From: Thuidium tamariscinum
Lineage: Eukaryota > Streptophyta > Bryopsida > Hypnales > Thuidiaceae
Assembly: GCA_947034885.2 (NCBI GenBank)
Contig: OX344758.2
Span: 7,876,501-7,940,500 of the forward strand
DNA length: 64,000 nt
Reading direction: 5' to 3'
The notes below the pieces were generated by a model, which saw nothing but the letters and a program-made list of their open reading frames with translations, searched no databases and was not told where the DNA came from. Positions 49,326-61,527 of this stretch are shown piece after piece; the first letter of the stretch is position 1, and every line of letters begins with the position of its first letter. The position numbers and the translations under genes were made by a program.

Positions 49326-49849
49326 TAATAAAACAAAGCCAACAAAATCCAAACCTTTTAAGAATCTAATTAAGAACTACCGACCAAAGAATGTAGAACA
49401 TACTCCCTAGAATAAGTGCCAATTCAATAGTAAGATTCTAAAACAATTAGTTTTAAAAGGGCGTGGGGTCAACGTTGAGAATAAAGAATTAGATTTCAAT
49501 AGTAAGATTCTTAGGAAATTGATTTTTTAATCCTAATTCTTTCCTTAATCCTTCTAATTCCCCTCCTCCCTCCTCACTTTGCTTCCAGAATGTTTTGCAA
49601 TTGTTGTAAGAGGAGTAGTGGCTATGGAGTTTTGAGTTGGAAGGAATTGGGCTAATTCTCTTGACGTTACAATTGTTCAATTTTTGGTGGAAAATTGAAT
49701 GTGAAAGTTGTTAGTTTCCTTTACAACTCTCCTTTAATTTTACCAAAATTCAAATGATTATAATGACAAGTTTTTTTTAGTGAGAGTGCACTTACGTGAG
49801 GATTTTCTTGTGTTTTGAGAATGTGAGTTTTGGACTCTAATTTTCCAAG

Positions 49850-50190
49850 AGGCCCTGGCTCCGAACGGCCCTGGCTTCCGAACGGCCCTGGCCCCCGAAC
49901 AGGCCCTAGCTTCGAACGCACTGGCTCCCCAACGGGCTCTGGCTCCCCCGCGGACTCCGCCACATGGCTGCTCCTGGTTGGGCGGACCCCCCGTTCGGGC
50001 CCCGTCACCCTCTGCCGCGTGGCGGGGCGTGATTGGCTGGCGGGGGGAGTGGGTAGCCGCTGTACTGGGTGGCCGCGGTCTGGCTGGTTGTGGTCTGGAC
50101 TGAATGCGGTCTGGCTGGTTGGGTCTTGGGCTGAATTTAAATGCTAGGCTGGTTGCGGTCTTGGATTGAATTTAAATACTAAGCTGGTTA
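49850..50190. repeat. GC-rich minisatellites in AT-rich DNA
   Basis: About six 17-20-bp units of the GAACGGCCCTGGCTTCC type occur at 49850-49950. A second array of GCGGTCTGGCTGGTTG and TTGGACTGAATTTAAAT units lies at 50060-50190. Open frames here are repeat artefacts. Confidence 0.75.
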
Positions 50191-50466
50191 TAGAAAATTG
50201 ACTTTAAGGGTCAATTCCACCCTAACTACTTTAACCACAAGTATAACACGAGAAGTTTGATTTGTGGCAAAGTGAAGGAAAGGCATCAATGGGTCAATCC
50301 CTTGACTACCAATCTCTTGAGAATTACGGGTTTTGGAGTTGGCTAAGTGAGCCTTATCATGTGACCGTTGTTCTCAAGTCGGGCTTAACGTAGTTGGTGT
50401 TATGAATAATATAACTTCTCCTATAGGGAATGATCCGTGGTGGTACTTTAAGAGCTATTAATCGCA

Positions 50467-50583
50467 AAAGGAGGTACACATGATAGTGTTTAACCGAACT
50501 TTCACTTTGAGTTCTTAAAGTTTCTTAGTATTTCAAGATTTTGCTACCAAAGGAGGTACACATGACAGTGTTTAAACCGAACT
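50467..50583. repeat. Direct repeat, ~80 bp apart
   Basis: AAGGAGGTACACATGA, AGTGTTTAA and CCGAACTTT occur twice in the same order, starting near 50467 and 50549. Confidence 0.7.
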
Positions 50584-53213
50584 TTGGTACTCAATGCTTG
50601 AAATTTCACAAGGTAATTGTTAGCATGAACTAGAGGCTTAGCCCCATACACAAACAAGGGTGGAGGAATCAGTTGAAGGGGCCCTAACCCTTCAAAGTTT
50701 CAATTGTAAACATAAAACAAGACTTGGCCAAAATCTTTGGTCCAAGTAGTGCTCCGACCACGTCGGTAGCACAAAGGAAGAACAAAGTGTCGGTGCGAGA
50801 AATAAGGGTACTAGCAACCTCGAGGGGGGCCCTTATATACCCGTGGCCGGGCCCCTCTCGGTAATTGCCAGTGAAAACACTTTGTTACTTCCTACCCTAA
50901 ACTACCCTAATGTAATTCCAAAATATTAGTTGTTTAATGGTGGAAATTTCTAAAAACATCCCCATTTGGCAAAAGAAATCTTGGCCAAATCAAATCCAAG
51001 ATCTTAACCCAAAATATTTTGGAATTAACCCTAATTTACGTAGATATTTTGCAAATTAACCAAAAGTCATTTTGAAAATTGTCTTTCTTTAGCCCAAAGA
51101 TGGCTTTTTACGCAAGAAAGAGATCTTGACCAAATCCAATCTTTGATTTTCCAAGAGATATTTCCAAAATCACTTCTAATTAACCGCAGTTAACGATTAA
51201 AAAGTCAAACTAAGAGCTGACCCTCTCTATCTTTTAGGGAACAACTCGAAACGGAAAACCGTCTGCGCCATTGTCTTCAGAAGACCCCAATTAGCCTAAG
51301 GGACCCCTTCCCCCTCACTCCTAAGCCATTTGCGCACCCAAATTGGAATTACGGTAACTCCAATTAAAAGTCAAAAATCTAACTTTTAGGATTTGCGCAT
51401 TTTGATGAATTTGTCAGGCCAGGGTTGTTAGGAATGTCCGTGAGAGTAAGGAATGACTCTTTATTTGCGACAATCGGACATCATTCGCTCCCGATACGCC
51501 GGTCAACCAACCGCCAATTTGTAACTTCCAATGAAATTCGATGTCGATGCTGGTTTTGGTAGTTGGGAATGTCGGAATGTCTTCAAACTTGACCGGGCGC
51601 TTATTAAGCACACAAAAACCTATCCTAATTTTTAGTGAGATTTTACCGCATCATACGTAATTTCTATGATTTTACGAACATTTCTATGTGCGGTTGACTT
51701 CCCATGGAGTCAACGTGGAATTTCGGAAAAATTCGAAATAAATTGGGTAACATCTAGGGCACTCCTAGATTCTTGGTGTAAGTCCCATGCAACCTTGCAC
51801 CTTTCTAATTTTAGTAATTTGGAATTACCTTGCCCAATTGGACAATTTAATTCCCGATGCCCGGAAATCTTGGACAATTGTTTGATTCTTGTTCGCTCCT
51901 GGCATGCTCCTACCCTTGGAACACCTCTTTGTAGTCTTCAATCTCCAATCCTCCATCTTTTACCTCGTAAAGTTCGAATTCTCCAAATCCATTGTAGTGG
52001 TTTTACCTTTAAATTCGATTTGTTCCAAAATTGAACTTAAGCCCTGGTAACTCTTCCACGCTCGTAGTAGACTCTTTTAGCTTAGTTAGTATGTCACGTG
52101 CATCCTTAAAAGGTTGACTTTGCACAGACAAATACTAGGACTGACTAACTCTCGATTCCTTATTTCTCTCGGAATTACTAAATCTTTACATAAACTTGCT
52201 TTGGAGACTTAGAATGATTCAAATTTCTAGGATTAGGAATTTTCCACCTTCTAAGTTGGTTTTCCACCATTTTGGCATAGACTGATACCAAAACTCCCTC
52301 AACACTCTTTTTATGTCTTTTTCTTGAATATTTTGGATAATTTTCGCTATTTAATCGCGAAAAATGGACCCAGAGTCCTAAGTGCCATCTCGAGGGCTCA
52401 CATGTGCCCAAATGAGTTAGTAGGCCACTCCATAACCAACTAATATATGCTCATTTTAATCACCTAAAGTGGTCACCTAAAATGGTCCTAAAAGCAGAAG
52501 GCCATGAAAAGTCACTTTCTACAATGATTTACACTTAAGAAAATAGGGTGCTCCTAATCAGTTTACTAATCACTCTATATATTGGTGTCATGTAGTAGAC
52601 AATCAATGATTGTGGCCGAAAAATTCATCTTAGAGTCATTAGGTGTCCATCATAGGTCATTTGACGACAATGAATTGTTTTGTCTTTAGATCCAACACAT
52701 TTGGGATTCATTCCTTTTTACCTTGGTACAACAAGACAATATTAAGAAAATCATCTTTAGGTGGTGAGGCCAAATTTTTACCAAAGGATTTTAGTGGACA
52801 ACCAATGCAACAATCTATGTTTGCTTGTGAACAATTGGAAGGTGGATTGTGTAATGAATTTGATTTCTTTTTGTATGAAATTATGTTTTTTGAAAGTGCA
52901 TTTTAGTGTGCTAATACTCTTTGTAGTTGTTCATGTCACCTCCAATTCCCAAAAAATTTATATGCAAATTTTTGAAACATTGTAGGAAAAAAAATACTAA
53001 AAAAAGAAAAAATATATTTTTTGGTTATAATTTCACAATAGTCCTCTACAATTTTGCACTTAAAATTGGTATACATGCTAATAAGCAAGCTCTTTTAAAC
53101 ATCTATATGGTTAGATTTTGGAAGAAAAATAATTTTCTTCATTGGAAATAAGTACAAGCCAATGTTTTTTTTTCCATAGTCAAAATACACTTGGAAAGTT
53201 TAGGTATTTAGGG
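50584..53213. other. Part of the compositionally distinct block
   Basis: Less AT-rich with more CpG up to about 52430, then AT-rich. Open frames at 51414-51611 and 51666-52034 have no recognisable motif. Confidence 0.4.
50832..50839 (-). promoter_or_regulatory. TATA-box-like site on the minus strand
   Basis: On the minus strand the sequence reads GGGTATATAAGGGCCCC inside a GC-rich patch. It is a good TATA box for transcription toward lower coordinates. It lies in the compositionally distinct 48.4-52.4 kb block and could belong to a solo LTR or a non-coding transcript; no gene follows that I recognise. Confidence 0.35.
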
Positions 53214-53747
53214 GTCAATGTTCTTGTTGCCTCTTCACCTTTTGCAACTACTTGAAGAAATATTGATGACATAGATTATAGAGATATGATTGATTGCCTA
53301 TTTCATTCTCATTCAATATTTCAAATTGTTAGTATAAATTTTATAACAACCCTGGAGATTGTTTCTTTGATAGCCTCACATACCTACAATTTAGAGAAGA
53401 GAATTTTCCATTGGATGAGAGATAAAACATAATTAAACATTTTGATTCTATGAGACAAGTGACAGATTTATATTATCAGTATGTGATGTACCAAATGTAT
53501 TGCCACTTGTCTCATATCGTTAGAATGCCTAGTTATTCTTTGTCTCGTCCAATGGAACACTTTCTTCTCTAAATTGTAGATTAGTAATGTTGTCAAAGAA
53601 ACAATCCCGAGAGTTGTAATAATAATTTATACAAACAATTTGAAATATTAAATAGGAATGGAACCAACAATCAATCATATCTCTATCTATATCATCAAGA
53701 TTTCTTCAAGTCCTTGCAAAAGGGTGAACATAAGAAGAACATTACAT
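53214..53747. repeat. ~535-bp inverted repeat (long hairpin)
   Basis: The left arm 53214-53461 and right arm 53504-53747 are reverse complements over about 245 bp with scattered mismatches, around a 42-nt loop. Shared landmarks include GAGATATGATTGATTG, ATATTTCAAATTGTT, GATTGTTTCTTTGA, CTACAATTTAGAGAAGA and ATGAGACAAGTG. No protein is recognised in either arm. It could be a foldback transposon or a source of double-stranded RNA. Confidence 0.82.
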
Positions 53748-53983
53748 ACGCTTGGCCTCTTCTACATTTTACATTTTGAAAAGATGGTTTCTACAACAAA
53801 TTAGAATATAGATTTAGTGACTTAGGGAGTACTGATAATTGGATCACACACACTAACTTAGCTGTAATGACAACTCTAATCAAATGTCTATATTTAGAGA
53901 TTATTATTAATATATAAATATATGATTATGTAAAAGATACAAACATATAAATGAGTAGAAGAAATGTATAGGCATGTTTATAA

Positions 53984-54642
53984 CACTACAAGAGAAAGGG
54001 ATATTTTAAGTATAGTTTTAAAGATAAGATTTTAAGTAATGACCTTTTTAGGAGATTTTAAGTAAGAAATACGTGACTTTCTTGTAATTTCATCTTATTG
54101 TTATGTGAAAAAGAAAAAGTTGATTCAATTTGTTTTAAGACATCATCCAACTTGGATAATGTTTTATTAAATTCATATGTAATTAAAACAATGTTATAAA
54201 CTTTTTTGTGGTGAAAATTAAGTTTTAATGATTTTTTTGGATCTAACCATATTGAAATGCTATTATTAGGCTCTGACTCCCAAATGCCAACATACATCTA
54301 AAATGGACAAAATATGAAAAAGATATGCAAATTTGAAGTTGTTGAGACTTTTTATGTCAAAACCAACACTTCTTTGGATTGTAAAAACTCATTTTTTTTG
54401 CACATTCACTTTTTTCAAATTTCAAACTTCACCATGCTCTTAGACATGGCATACGATTTACAAAAATAAAAAACATTTTCAATTTGGGTATAACATGCAA
54501 AAGTTAAAGATGTCTTTCAAGAAAATTGTAAAATTAAAGAATGTAATATGTATGTAGAAAGCTAATTATTTTTTTAGAAATTATTTTGGGTAAACTACCT
54601 TGCTAATAGGGTATTGTTTTTGATGAGTTACCTTGTGTAGTG
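53984..54642. mobile_element. Possible decayed CACTA element
   Basis: CACTACAAGAGAAAGGG at 53984 matches the classic EnSpm-type start CACTACAAGA. ATTTTAAGTA is repeated three times just inside (about 54003-54065), like subterminal repeats. A candidate right end CCTTGTGTAGTG is at 54630-54641, but target duplications do not match. Confidence 0.4.
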
Positions 54643-55394
54643 ACTATCAATGGTGTTTACAAACCGTGTCTTTTCTCCCTCCCCCCTCCTTGCAAAGTAT
54701 GAAAAGATTTTGGTGGCCGTTGATGGCCATTTACGGTGCATGGAACCCTCTTACTGCAGGAGCATTTCGCAACTCTGAAACTGTAGATGCTATGTTGTAC
54801 ATGCTGCTTGGAAGGACAATGAGAAGGACAATGAAGGCCATTGTCGTTCAGACATAGGGATTAGTGACCTTTCGTCTTTTCTTTATATTTTTCCTTTTGT
54901 TTTGGGCATGGTGCAATAGAGCTCTTCAAGGTGCAATATTAATGTTGTACTCATTGCCTTTCCTAGCTTGCAAGGTTACCTTTACTTTGTGATCTTAGGG
55001 TTCCAAATGGAGACATGACAATGTCATGAAATTTTAATGAAGAAATTCCTTGAGGTTTCTTGAACAGTTCATGAGATTTTGCTAAAGAGTTCTGTTGTTT
55101 GATACTTTTTTTGGTGTGTAGAGGAGAACATGTAATTAACATCAAAGATTCATTTTTGTAATGAGATTCATGGTGCGGAAGAGCAAGTAGGAGGAGCCAA
55201 TTTTTTGGAAGAGGAAACTACAGTACTTATTGGATTTTCATATTTTAGGTTTCCATTGCTTGCATTTTGAAATGATTTTTGTTATTTTGTATTTGGTAAT
55301 ACATATCATCACAAATTCAAAATCATCTTTTTTGGAGAATATAACATTCTCAAGGAGCTACTTGAAAGCTATGAACATAGATCCAAAAGATGAA
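54643..55394. other. Stretch without recognised features
   Basis: A 74-codon frame at 54633-54857 lacks motifs; otherwise nothing. Confidence 0.45.
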
Positions 55395-55680
55395 ATTCTG
55401 AGTTCTTTAATTTTGTGCATAATAATGAACTAATGTCATGTTTGCAATATGAGGTATGGTTTAGATTTGATAAATTTCTTCAAAGAAGGAACTTTGTGTT
55501 CTTTAATTTTGTGCATAACTATGAAGTAATGTCATAATTGCAATATGAAGCATGGTTCAAATTTGATAAATTTCTTCAAAGATGGAACTTTGAATTCTTT
55601 AATTTTGTGCATAATTATGAACTTTTGTTATGTTTGCTCTATTCGATTCATTCATTCATCAATGTGTTTCCAAAAACTAA
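55395..55680. repeat. Three 96-bp tandem repeats
   Basis: TTCTTTAATTTTGTGCATAA recurs at 96-bp spacing (about 55403, 55499 and 55595), with GATTTGATAAATTTCTTCAA between. Confidence 0.82.
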
Positions 55681-56414
55681 TTCTTCATTGCATATTAGGA
55701 GATTAAATAAATGTCTTCAATATTTGAGGTAGCAACATTAGTTTTGTCTTACAATGAAGAAAGTGCAACTTTCATAACTTTTTTGTTATGAAAATCTAGA
55801 GATTTTTGGATATTCTTCTAGTATTGAAGGAAAGCATGTATTTCAAGAAAATTGAAAAAATAGGGCAAGGGGACAATGAAATAGAGGAGAATTCAATGGT
55901 TCTACTTCCCATTGACTTTATACACAAGCATGAAATTGATGAATGCCAAAAGATGGGACCCATGAATTCATAATTGATGGGCCTTCACCAGAGATAGGTC
56001 AAGAAATGATTTTTGTTTAAACATTTGTAAGGTGATTTGGTTCAATAATAAATTTGAAGTTTTAGTACAATTGTACCCTTTAGTGATTCTTTGAAATGTT
56101 TTTCGTAATCAAATTTAAAAATGACATGTGTGCTTAATTTAAAATTCATATTGGATTTTCTATTCTTAACACAATTTATCACTATCCACTCTAAAGACAG
56201 AGAAGACTATCCACTCTAGTCACAAATCTTTAGTTTTCAAAAGTTGGATTTTTTGGGGAAGAGCCTCTTAGAGTGCCTTTTAATTTAATACTTGAAGGTC
56301 ATGTGGTAGGTTCAAAACATTTGACCACTCCATAGTTTTAGCTTAGGAATGAAGGGAAAGGTGCCCCCAAATTGCAACTTTATTGTTGGATTATGCATTA
56401 ATTATGCATAATTA

Positions 56415-56830
56415 TGGATTGGCAGTTACTGCTACTTTTTGGTACAATAGAGTTATTCGTAAAGTCCCCTCTCAAACTCCAGTTTGCAACCTCAATGTAG
56501 AAAGTGGGGACCAAACTTTCTAAACCTCTAAAAAGGTGAGAAAAAAAATTTGGACCGGAGTTTGAGGGAGCCAATGAGAGTTCATGACACATCCCAAGAT
56601 TTTAGTTGCCATTGTCCCTCCCCCACCTTCCAAGCCTCAAACCAAAGCCAAAACCATGCCTAAGTAGGCCACCGTGTGGTCCCAACTCAATAAATGTGTA
56701 TCTTGTATGTGTCAGACTAGCTAAATCCGGTTTCCAAAGTAAGGACGAAACTCTAGAGAACTCCAGTTCACTTTGCGAATAACTCTATTGTATGAACAAT
56801 GTACCAAAAAATGGCAATAACTACCAATTC
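56415..56830. mobile_element. MITE with CAATAGAGTTATTCG ends
   Basis: An inverted pair extends about 50 bp: GGATTGGCAGTTACTGC ... CAATAGAGTTATTCGTAAAG at the left, and its imperfect complement near 56774-56830. The right arm has about 10 extra bases. The superfamily is unassigned. Confidence 0.75.
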
Positions 56831-57224
56831 TAAAAAATTTAAAATTTTAATTTGGATTTAGTACACTTGGCATATTCTTAGAAGCCAAAGAATTTAAAAT
56901 TTGTAAGTCTTTAAATCTTCATTTCCCTCCCTTCCCTTACCCTCTTGTAATTTTTTGAAACCAACTGATTGACAAACATTATGGGACAAGTGATCTTGTA
57001 TTTGTATTTGTATCTAGATCATATCTGGATCATATCCATATAATTCGTATAGTATATGTAGAGTATCCGTATCCATATCTATATCCGAATGGTTTAGATT
57101 AAATCTTATACGATCAATGTATTGGGAATTTTTGAGAAATTAATGGTGATTACAAAGGTAAGTTTGTTTGTTTTTTAAATCAATGGCTTGTAAATTTTTT
57201 GAGAGAGGAGGGGCTAATTAATTG

Positions 57225-57490
57225 ACTTGGGTGGTATGCCACTTTTTGTCACATTGTGCCTATTTATTATTGATGGACTATTAAACTTTTTGTATTTTGT
57301 GCTAGTGAATGAAAGGAAGTTCTAATGCATTAAAGAATACAAAACTTAAATATGATATACAAAAGTTACAATGGGTCAAATTATTTTTGGTAGAGGTCCT
57401 CAAATTGTTTCTTCAACGTTGATTTTAGAAATGTATACAAAATAATGATGACAATTTTAGGCAAGGTGTGATTTTCAATATACACACCTT
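57225..57490. mobile_element. MITE with ACACCCAAAAG ends, copy C, decayed
   Basis: The interior parallels copy B: GTTCTAATGCATTAAAGAATAC, ATATGATATACAAAAGTTA, GGGTCAAA. The ends are eroded (GGTATGCCACTTTTTGTC and ATACACACCTT). Confidence 0.65.
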
Positions 57491-57612
57491 AATGATGCCT
57501 TCTCAAAACAATATTTGACACAATATAATAAGGTCTATGAAGGTGAGAGCTCCAAATTTTAAAACAATCAAACCTTAAAGGACGGACCTATAACCATTGG
57601 TCTTAGGCCTCA

Positions 57613-57904
57613 TTGTCCATCAACCCTTTTTTTTTACTTTTTGAAAAAGTGCCAAGATGGCGATGACTTCAAACTTGGTGAAGCATTGTTTTTCTATATT
57701 CATCTATCTTTTGGACTTGAAAACACTTTTCCATCATATTCATATACTTTTTCATCCAAATTTGGTGACTTCATCTATATTTTAAAGAGAATTGAAAAAA
57801 AATTGGTGAAAAAAGATTATTTTTATTTGGCGAAAAAAAGACATTTATTTTGAAATGGTGCAATCTGGCCCCATGGTGTTGAAAAAAAAAGGGTTGTTGT
57901 CCAT
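57613..57904. mobile_element. hAT-like MITE with 8-bp target duplication
   Basis: TTGTCCAT flanks both sides (57613-57620 and 57897-57904). The ends CAACCCTTTTTTTTT and AAAAAAAAAGGGTTG are a 15-bp inverted pair. An 8-bp duplication and CA start fit hAT. The body is 276 bp; a short open frame inside has no recognisable product. Confidence 0.78.
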
Positions 57905-59089
57905 CACTCAGTTTGTTGCCATTTTGGAAGTAGATATGTATGAAAAATTTGATATTTATTTTTCAAAGATGAAATTGCATGAGTTCTGTACTTCATAAAA
58001 AATTTAGATTTTTTAGACAAAAATTGATTTTTTTGAGATTTTTTGAAGGAAAAATGAAGAAAAAAATCACATCAAATAGAAAATCACTTATAAAAACCTG
58101 AAAATTTCACCATACCGTGTATACATTATAGTACAAAAACATCATGGTGTAAACTCAATATCTGTATCCTTCTATAATTAGAATACAATGGACATTGAAA
58201 ATACATCCAGAGTTCAAACTGCAATAGAATATTCAACATTATAAATTTTTCAAAAATTTCAATTGGATTAGAAACTAGAATAGATGGCCTTCATTTTTCT
58301 TGTTGGGCTCAAACTTAAAAATTGTCCTTTCAAAGGAGAAATTTCAGATTTGGAGCAAGGAGCAAAACACATTGAAATAACAAATTTTGCCATTTGATTT
58401 TTTTACTTACTCTTCATTCAGGTGAAGACAAACAGTAGCAAAACTACAAACTCAATTAAAGTCTCTTCATAACCCTTTATGAAAGGTCAACAAGCAAAAA
58501 ATGGATGAAAAAAATGTTGTTTCAATCTCTCTTGATATATTCTTCTCATCATCGAAATCCCACAGAATGGCACAAGCGGCGTCTAGAGCCACATGGCTGA
58601 ATTTGTAACTTGTCATAATAAGATAAATGATGAACAAAGCACAAAATATACTATTAAAAAGAAATCCATACCTTTCATCATCTAGACATGAATTTGAGTA
58701 TGGTTTCCATTGTTAAATTGTTAAAACTTTTTTGGGTCTTGTTGGAAGTTTGAAGATTCTTTTTGCCTGTACTTTTTGGAGAATGTATAAACTAACCACA
58801 AATTTTCAAAGTACTGAAAATAGGTGCATCCAAAATCAATCTTAGTAGGTCATTGCAAGAACTGAATACTATGCAACAAGCGAAGTGTTTTGAACAATAT
58901 TAATTTTTTCCTTTGGGAGTACTTTAAAACTAGTAAAATCGTTTTTTTTAAAAGTGAAAAATATATTTAATGTATACATATTTAAGAAGAAAGTACATCC
59001 ATCAAGAAGTGTAAGGTAGTTTGTTCCTTGAATCCTAAAGGCCCAAACTGTGTTTTTTCGCAACATAGCGATTTTTAGTAGCTTACTAT
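57905..59089. other. AT-rich desert
   Basis: No supported gene, RNA or element boundary. Confidence 0.5.
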
Positions 59090-59979
59090 GGATGGAGTTT
59101 TTTCTTTTTTCTCTTTGAAATTTTCACATAGCATGTGCCAAAGGGGTAGCTTTAAGGCCCGACAATTTTCATAACTTTTGATTATATGGTTCAAAACTTA
59201 TTTTATAATATGTAGTTTTGATTGCTCGGCGGGTAGCCCGGGTAGCTAAAAAAACTTCTTCAAAAATCACTTTAAAAAAAAATAATTTGGAATTTTTTTT
59301 TAGATTTATATATATGTGAAAAAGATTTAAATAATTTCATTTTGATTAATGAGATGAAAATTATGAGAGTTTTAGTTTGTAGGTAGTTTATAGGAAGTTA
59401 TAGAATGTCTATTCTAAAATAAACTTTAAATCCTTTATTCAATTCAATTTTTAATATTTTTGAAAAATAACTAAAAATTCAGATGTAGATGGTTTATTAT
59501 AACATTTCAACCATTGGAATTTGCATTTTTCAATTCTATGAATAAATTATTAATAATTTAGTATTTTGAATCATTTTCTACTTCTTTCTATAATTTACTA
59601 TTTTTTCCTACATGTTGTAAAATTCTTATTGATTTGAAATTTTTTAAGCATCTTGACAACTTAATTTGAAGAATGAATCCAAAGAGTTATAACCATTTTG
59701 AACATTTTTTCATACAAATGTGGTCTTTTGCTCAACAGCTCTTCGATTTTTTTGTAGGGATAAAAAGAAAATTTTGGTCACTTCAAACACTAATATTCTA
59801 CAATTTACATGAGAAAAATTTCTGTAATTTTTTCTCCATCTTCTCAACCAACGTACCAAAAGATCCTACAGTTATATTTGTCCAAAAATGTTTTTTTTAA
59901 GAAATTTGGTAGTTGTTCTAGAAATGGTAGTTTTGGAGCAAATTTGGTGAAAACATAGTAAAAAAACTTTAGGGGTTAA
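59090..59979. mobile_element. Larger dispersed repeat with TTAA right end, copy 2
   Basis: This is the parallel copy of 12840-14094 without the extra ~430 bp. The right end reads CTTTAGGGG|TTAA at 59976-59979 and abuts another repeat family. A shorter related stretch occurs near 25990-26130. Confidence 0.65.
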
Positions 59980-60564
59980 GTGACCTTTTAAGAGCTAATT
60001 GCATTTTGGGGGAAACTAAACTCCTTGAAACAAATTTACTAAATTTTTGGTAGGAAGAAAAATAAAATTAGCATTGACTCTCAAATTGTTTCATATTTTT
60101 TGGACCTTTGTGAAATTAGTTACAAATATTCGAAGTTGAAATGCAATTGTCACTAAAAGTAACCACCTCTTAAAATGAACACTATTGGTGCATTGAAGAA
60201 ATCAAAATATGTGTTAAAGTAATGCGCTCTTAAAGTGACCTTTTAGGAGTTGATTGCAATTTTGGAGAAGCTAAAGTCCTTGGAGTATTTTCAATAAATT
60301 TTTATTGAAAGATAAATGGAATTGGCATCCAACCCGCATCATTTTGTATTTTTTGAACCTTTGTGGAATTAGACAATTAGTTTCGAATTTTTGAAGTTGA
60401 AAAGCAATGGTTTCTTAAAGTGACCCCTTGCTAAAATGTATACCACTGGTACATTAAAAAAAGCAAAATGCACTTTTGTATTAGAAGTCACTTTTAGAGC
60501 TACCTACCTCAATGGTAATTTTCAGAGCATGCATTGGTTGCTTTTAGAGCACCCCTCTACCTTA
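59980..60564. mobile_element. TAAGGTAGAAGG-family element with ~250-bp internal duplication
   Basis: Two tandem copies of the family core begin near 59980 and 60231 (GTGACCTTTTA, GCATTTTGG/GCAATTTTGG, then GAATTGGCATCC or AATTAGCATTGA). The right end CCCTCTACCTTA is at 60564. The left end merges with the TTAA repeat. Confidence 0.68.
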
Positions 60565-61527
60565 GAACTTTAATTCTTGAAGGATTTTGATCAATAGCCT
60601 TTACATGATAAAATCAACCAAACCTTTTTGATCATTGACATAATTCATGGATGCTCTTCAGTTAGTAGCCATCCCAACTTTGCACGGATATATATTTAAA
60701 TGGAGTGTATGATAGCCGTCCAAATCTCTATTACACACTAAGTTCCATCCTCAAGCAAATTCACCACTGCATCTAACATTGTTGAATGACTATCCACTAA
60801 AAAGATGACACCACTCATTACCAAACAACCCCTCCTAGTTTCATGACCATTGATTTGAAATAAAATATAAATTAAAACTCCCTTTAATGCCATTGGTTTA
60901 ATGCTGAATATTGAATATATATTGAATTCCAAAAACATACTCAATAGTCAATACTGAATACGTATTGAATATTGAATATTTCCCATATTTATTGGTGGAG
61001 AAACTACTCATCAAAAATACAAATATGCGTGTGTATTGTGCAATATGGGTGGGTGAGTAATGAAATAAAAAATCTGTCTCACTGTCTTTCGGGCAGTGGA
61101 TACATGTGCCTCACATAAAAAACTATCCACCCAGAAGACAGTACAGACAATCAATACACACTATAGATACCATGAAAGAAAATATTGATTGTTCACTCAT
61201 GATTGGATGGCCATGCTTATTTGAAGTTAATGGTTGCTGATATCCAAACCTGTTTATTCAGTTTAATTTAGCTTGACAAACACTCGGTAGTAAGCGCAGC
61301 ACCCTTGCTGCTATACGTATTGTACAATGGTATACTTACAACATTTGGCTTCATTGACTAATTTACATCGTTTGGGACATATTTAATTCCATGTACAACC
61401 AAACTCATTTGTGTTAAGTTGTGGTCTACAATTTAAAATCATTGAGTCTGAATAGAAAGTCTCTAATGTAACTGAAACTGAAACTGTCTAATACTTTCTA
61501 CAGTCTTTTTAGACTCCGTAGTGAATA
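60565..61527. other. Bestrophin downstream region
   Basis: Includes simple repeats at 60902-60985 and probably the bestrophin 3' untranslated region next to 61527. Confidence 0.5.
60902..60985. repeat. Simple TATTGAATAT repeats
   Basis: Repeated TATTGAATAT / TACTGAATAC units downstream of the bestrophin gene. Confidence 0.7.

Noticed and set aside
49830-50147. 105-codon frame (and 95-codon antisense frame)
   Set aside because: Generated by GC-rich tandem repeats.
50825-50850. RNA polymerase I promoter (TATATAAGGG on the minus strand)
   Set aside because: No rRNA sequence or spacer arrays follow; a pol II TATA box is the simpler reading.
51666-52034. 122-codon plus-strand frame
   Set aside because: No motif, low coding character, within a repeat-like block.
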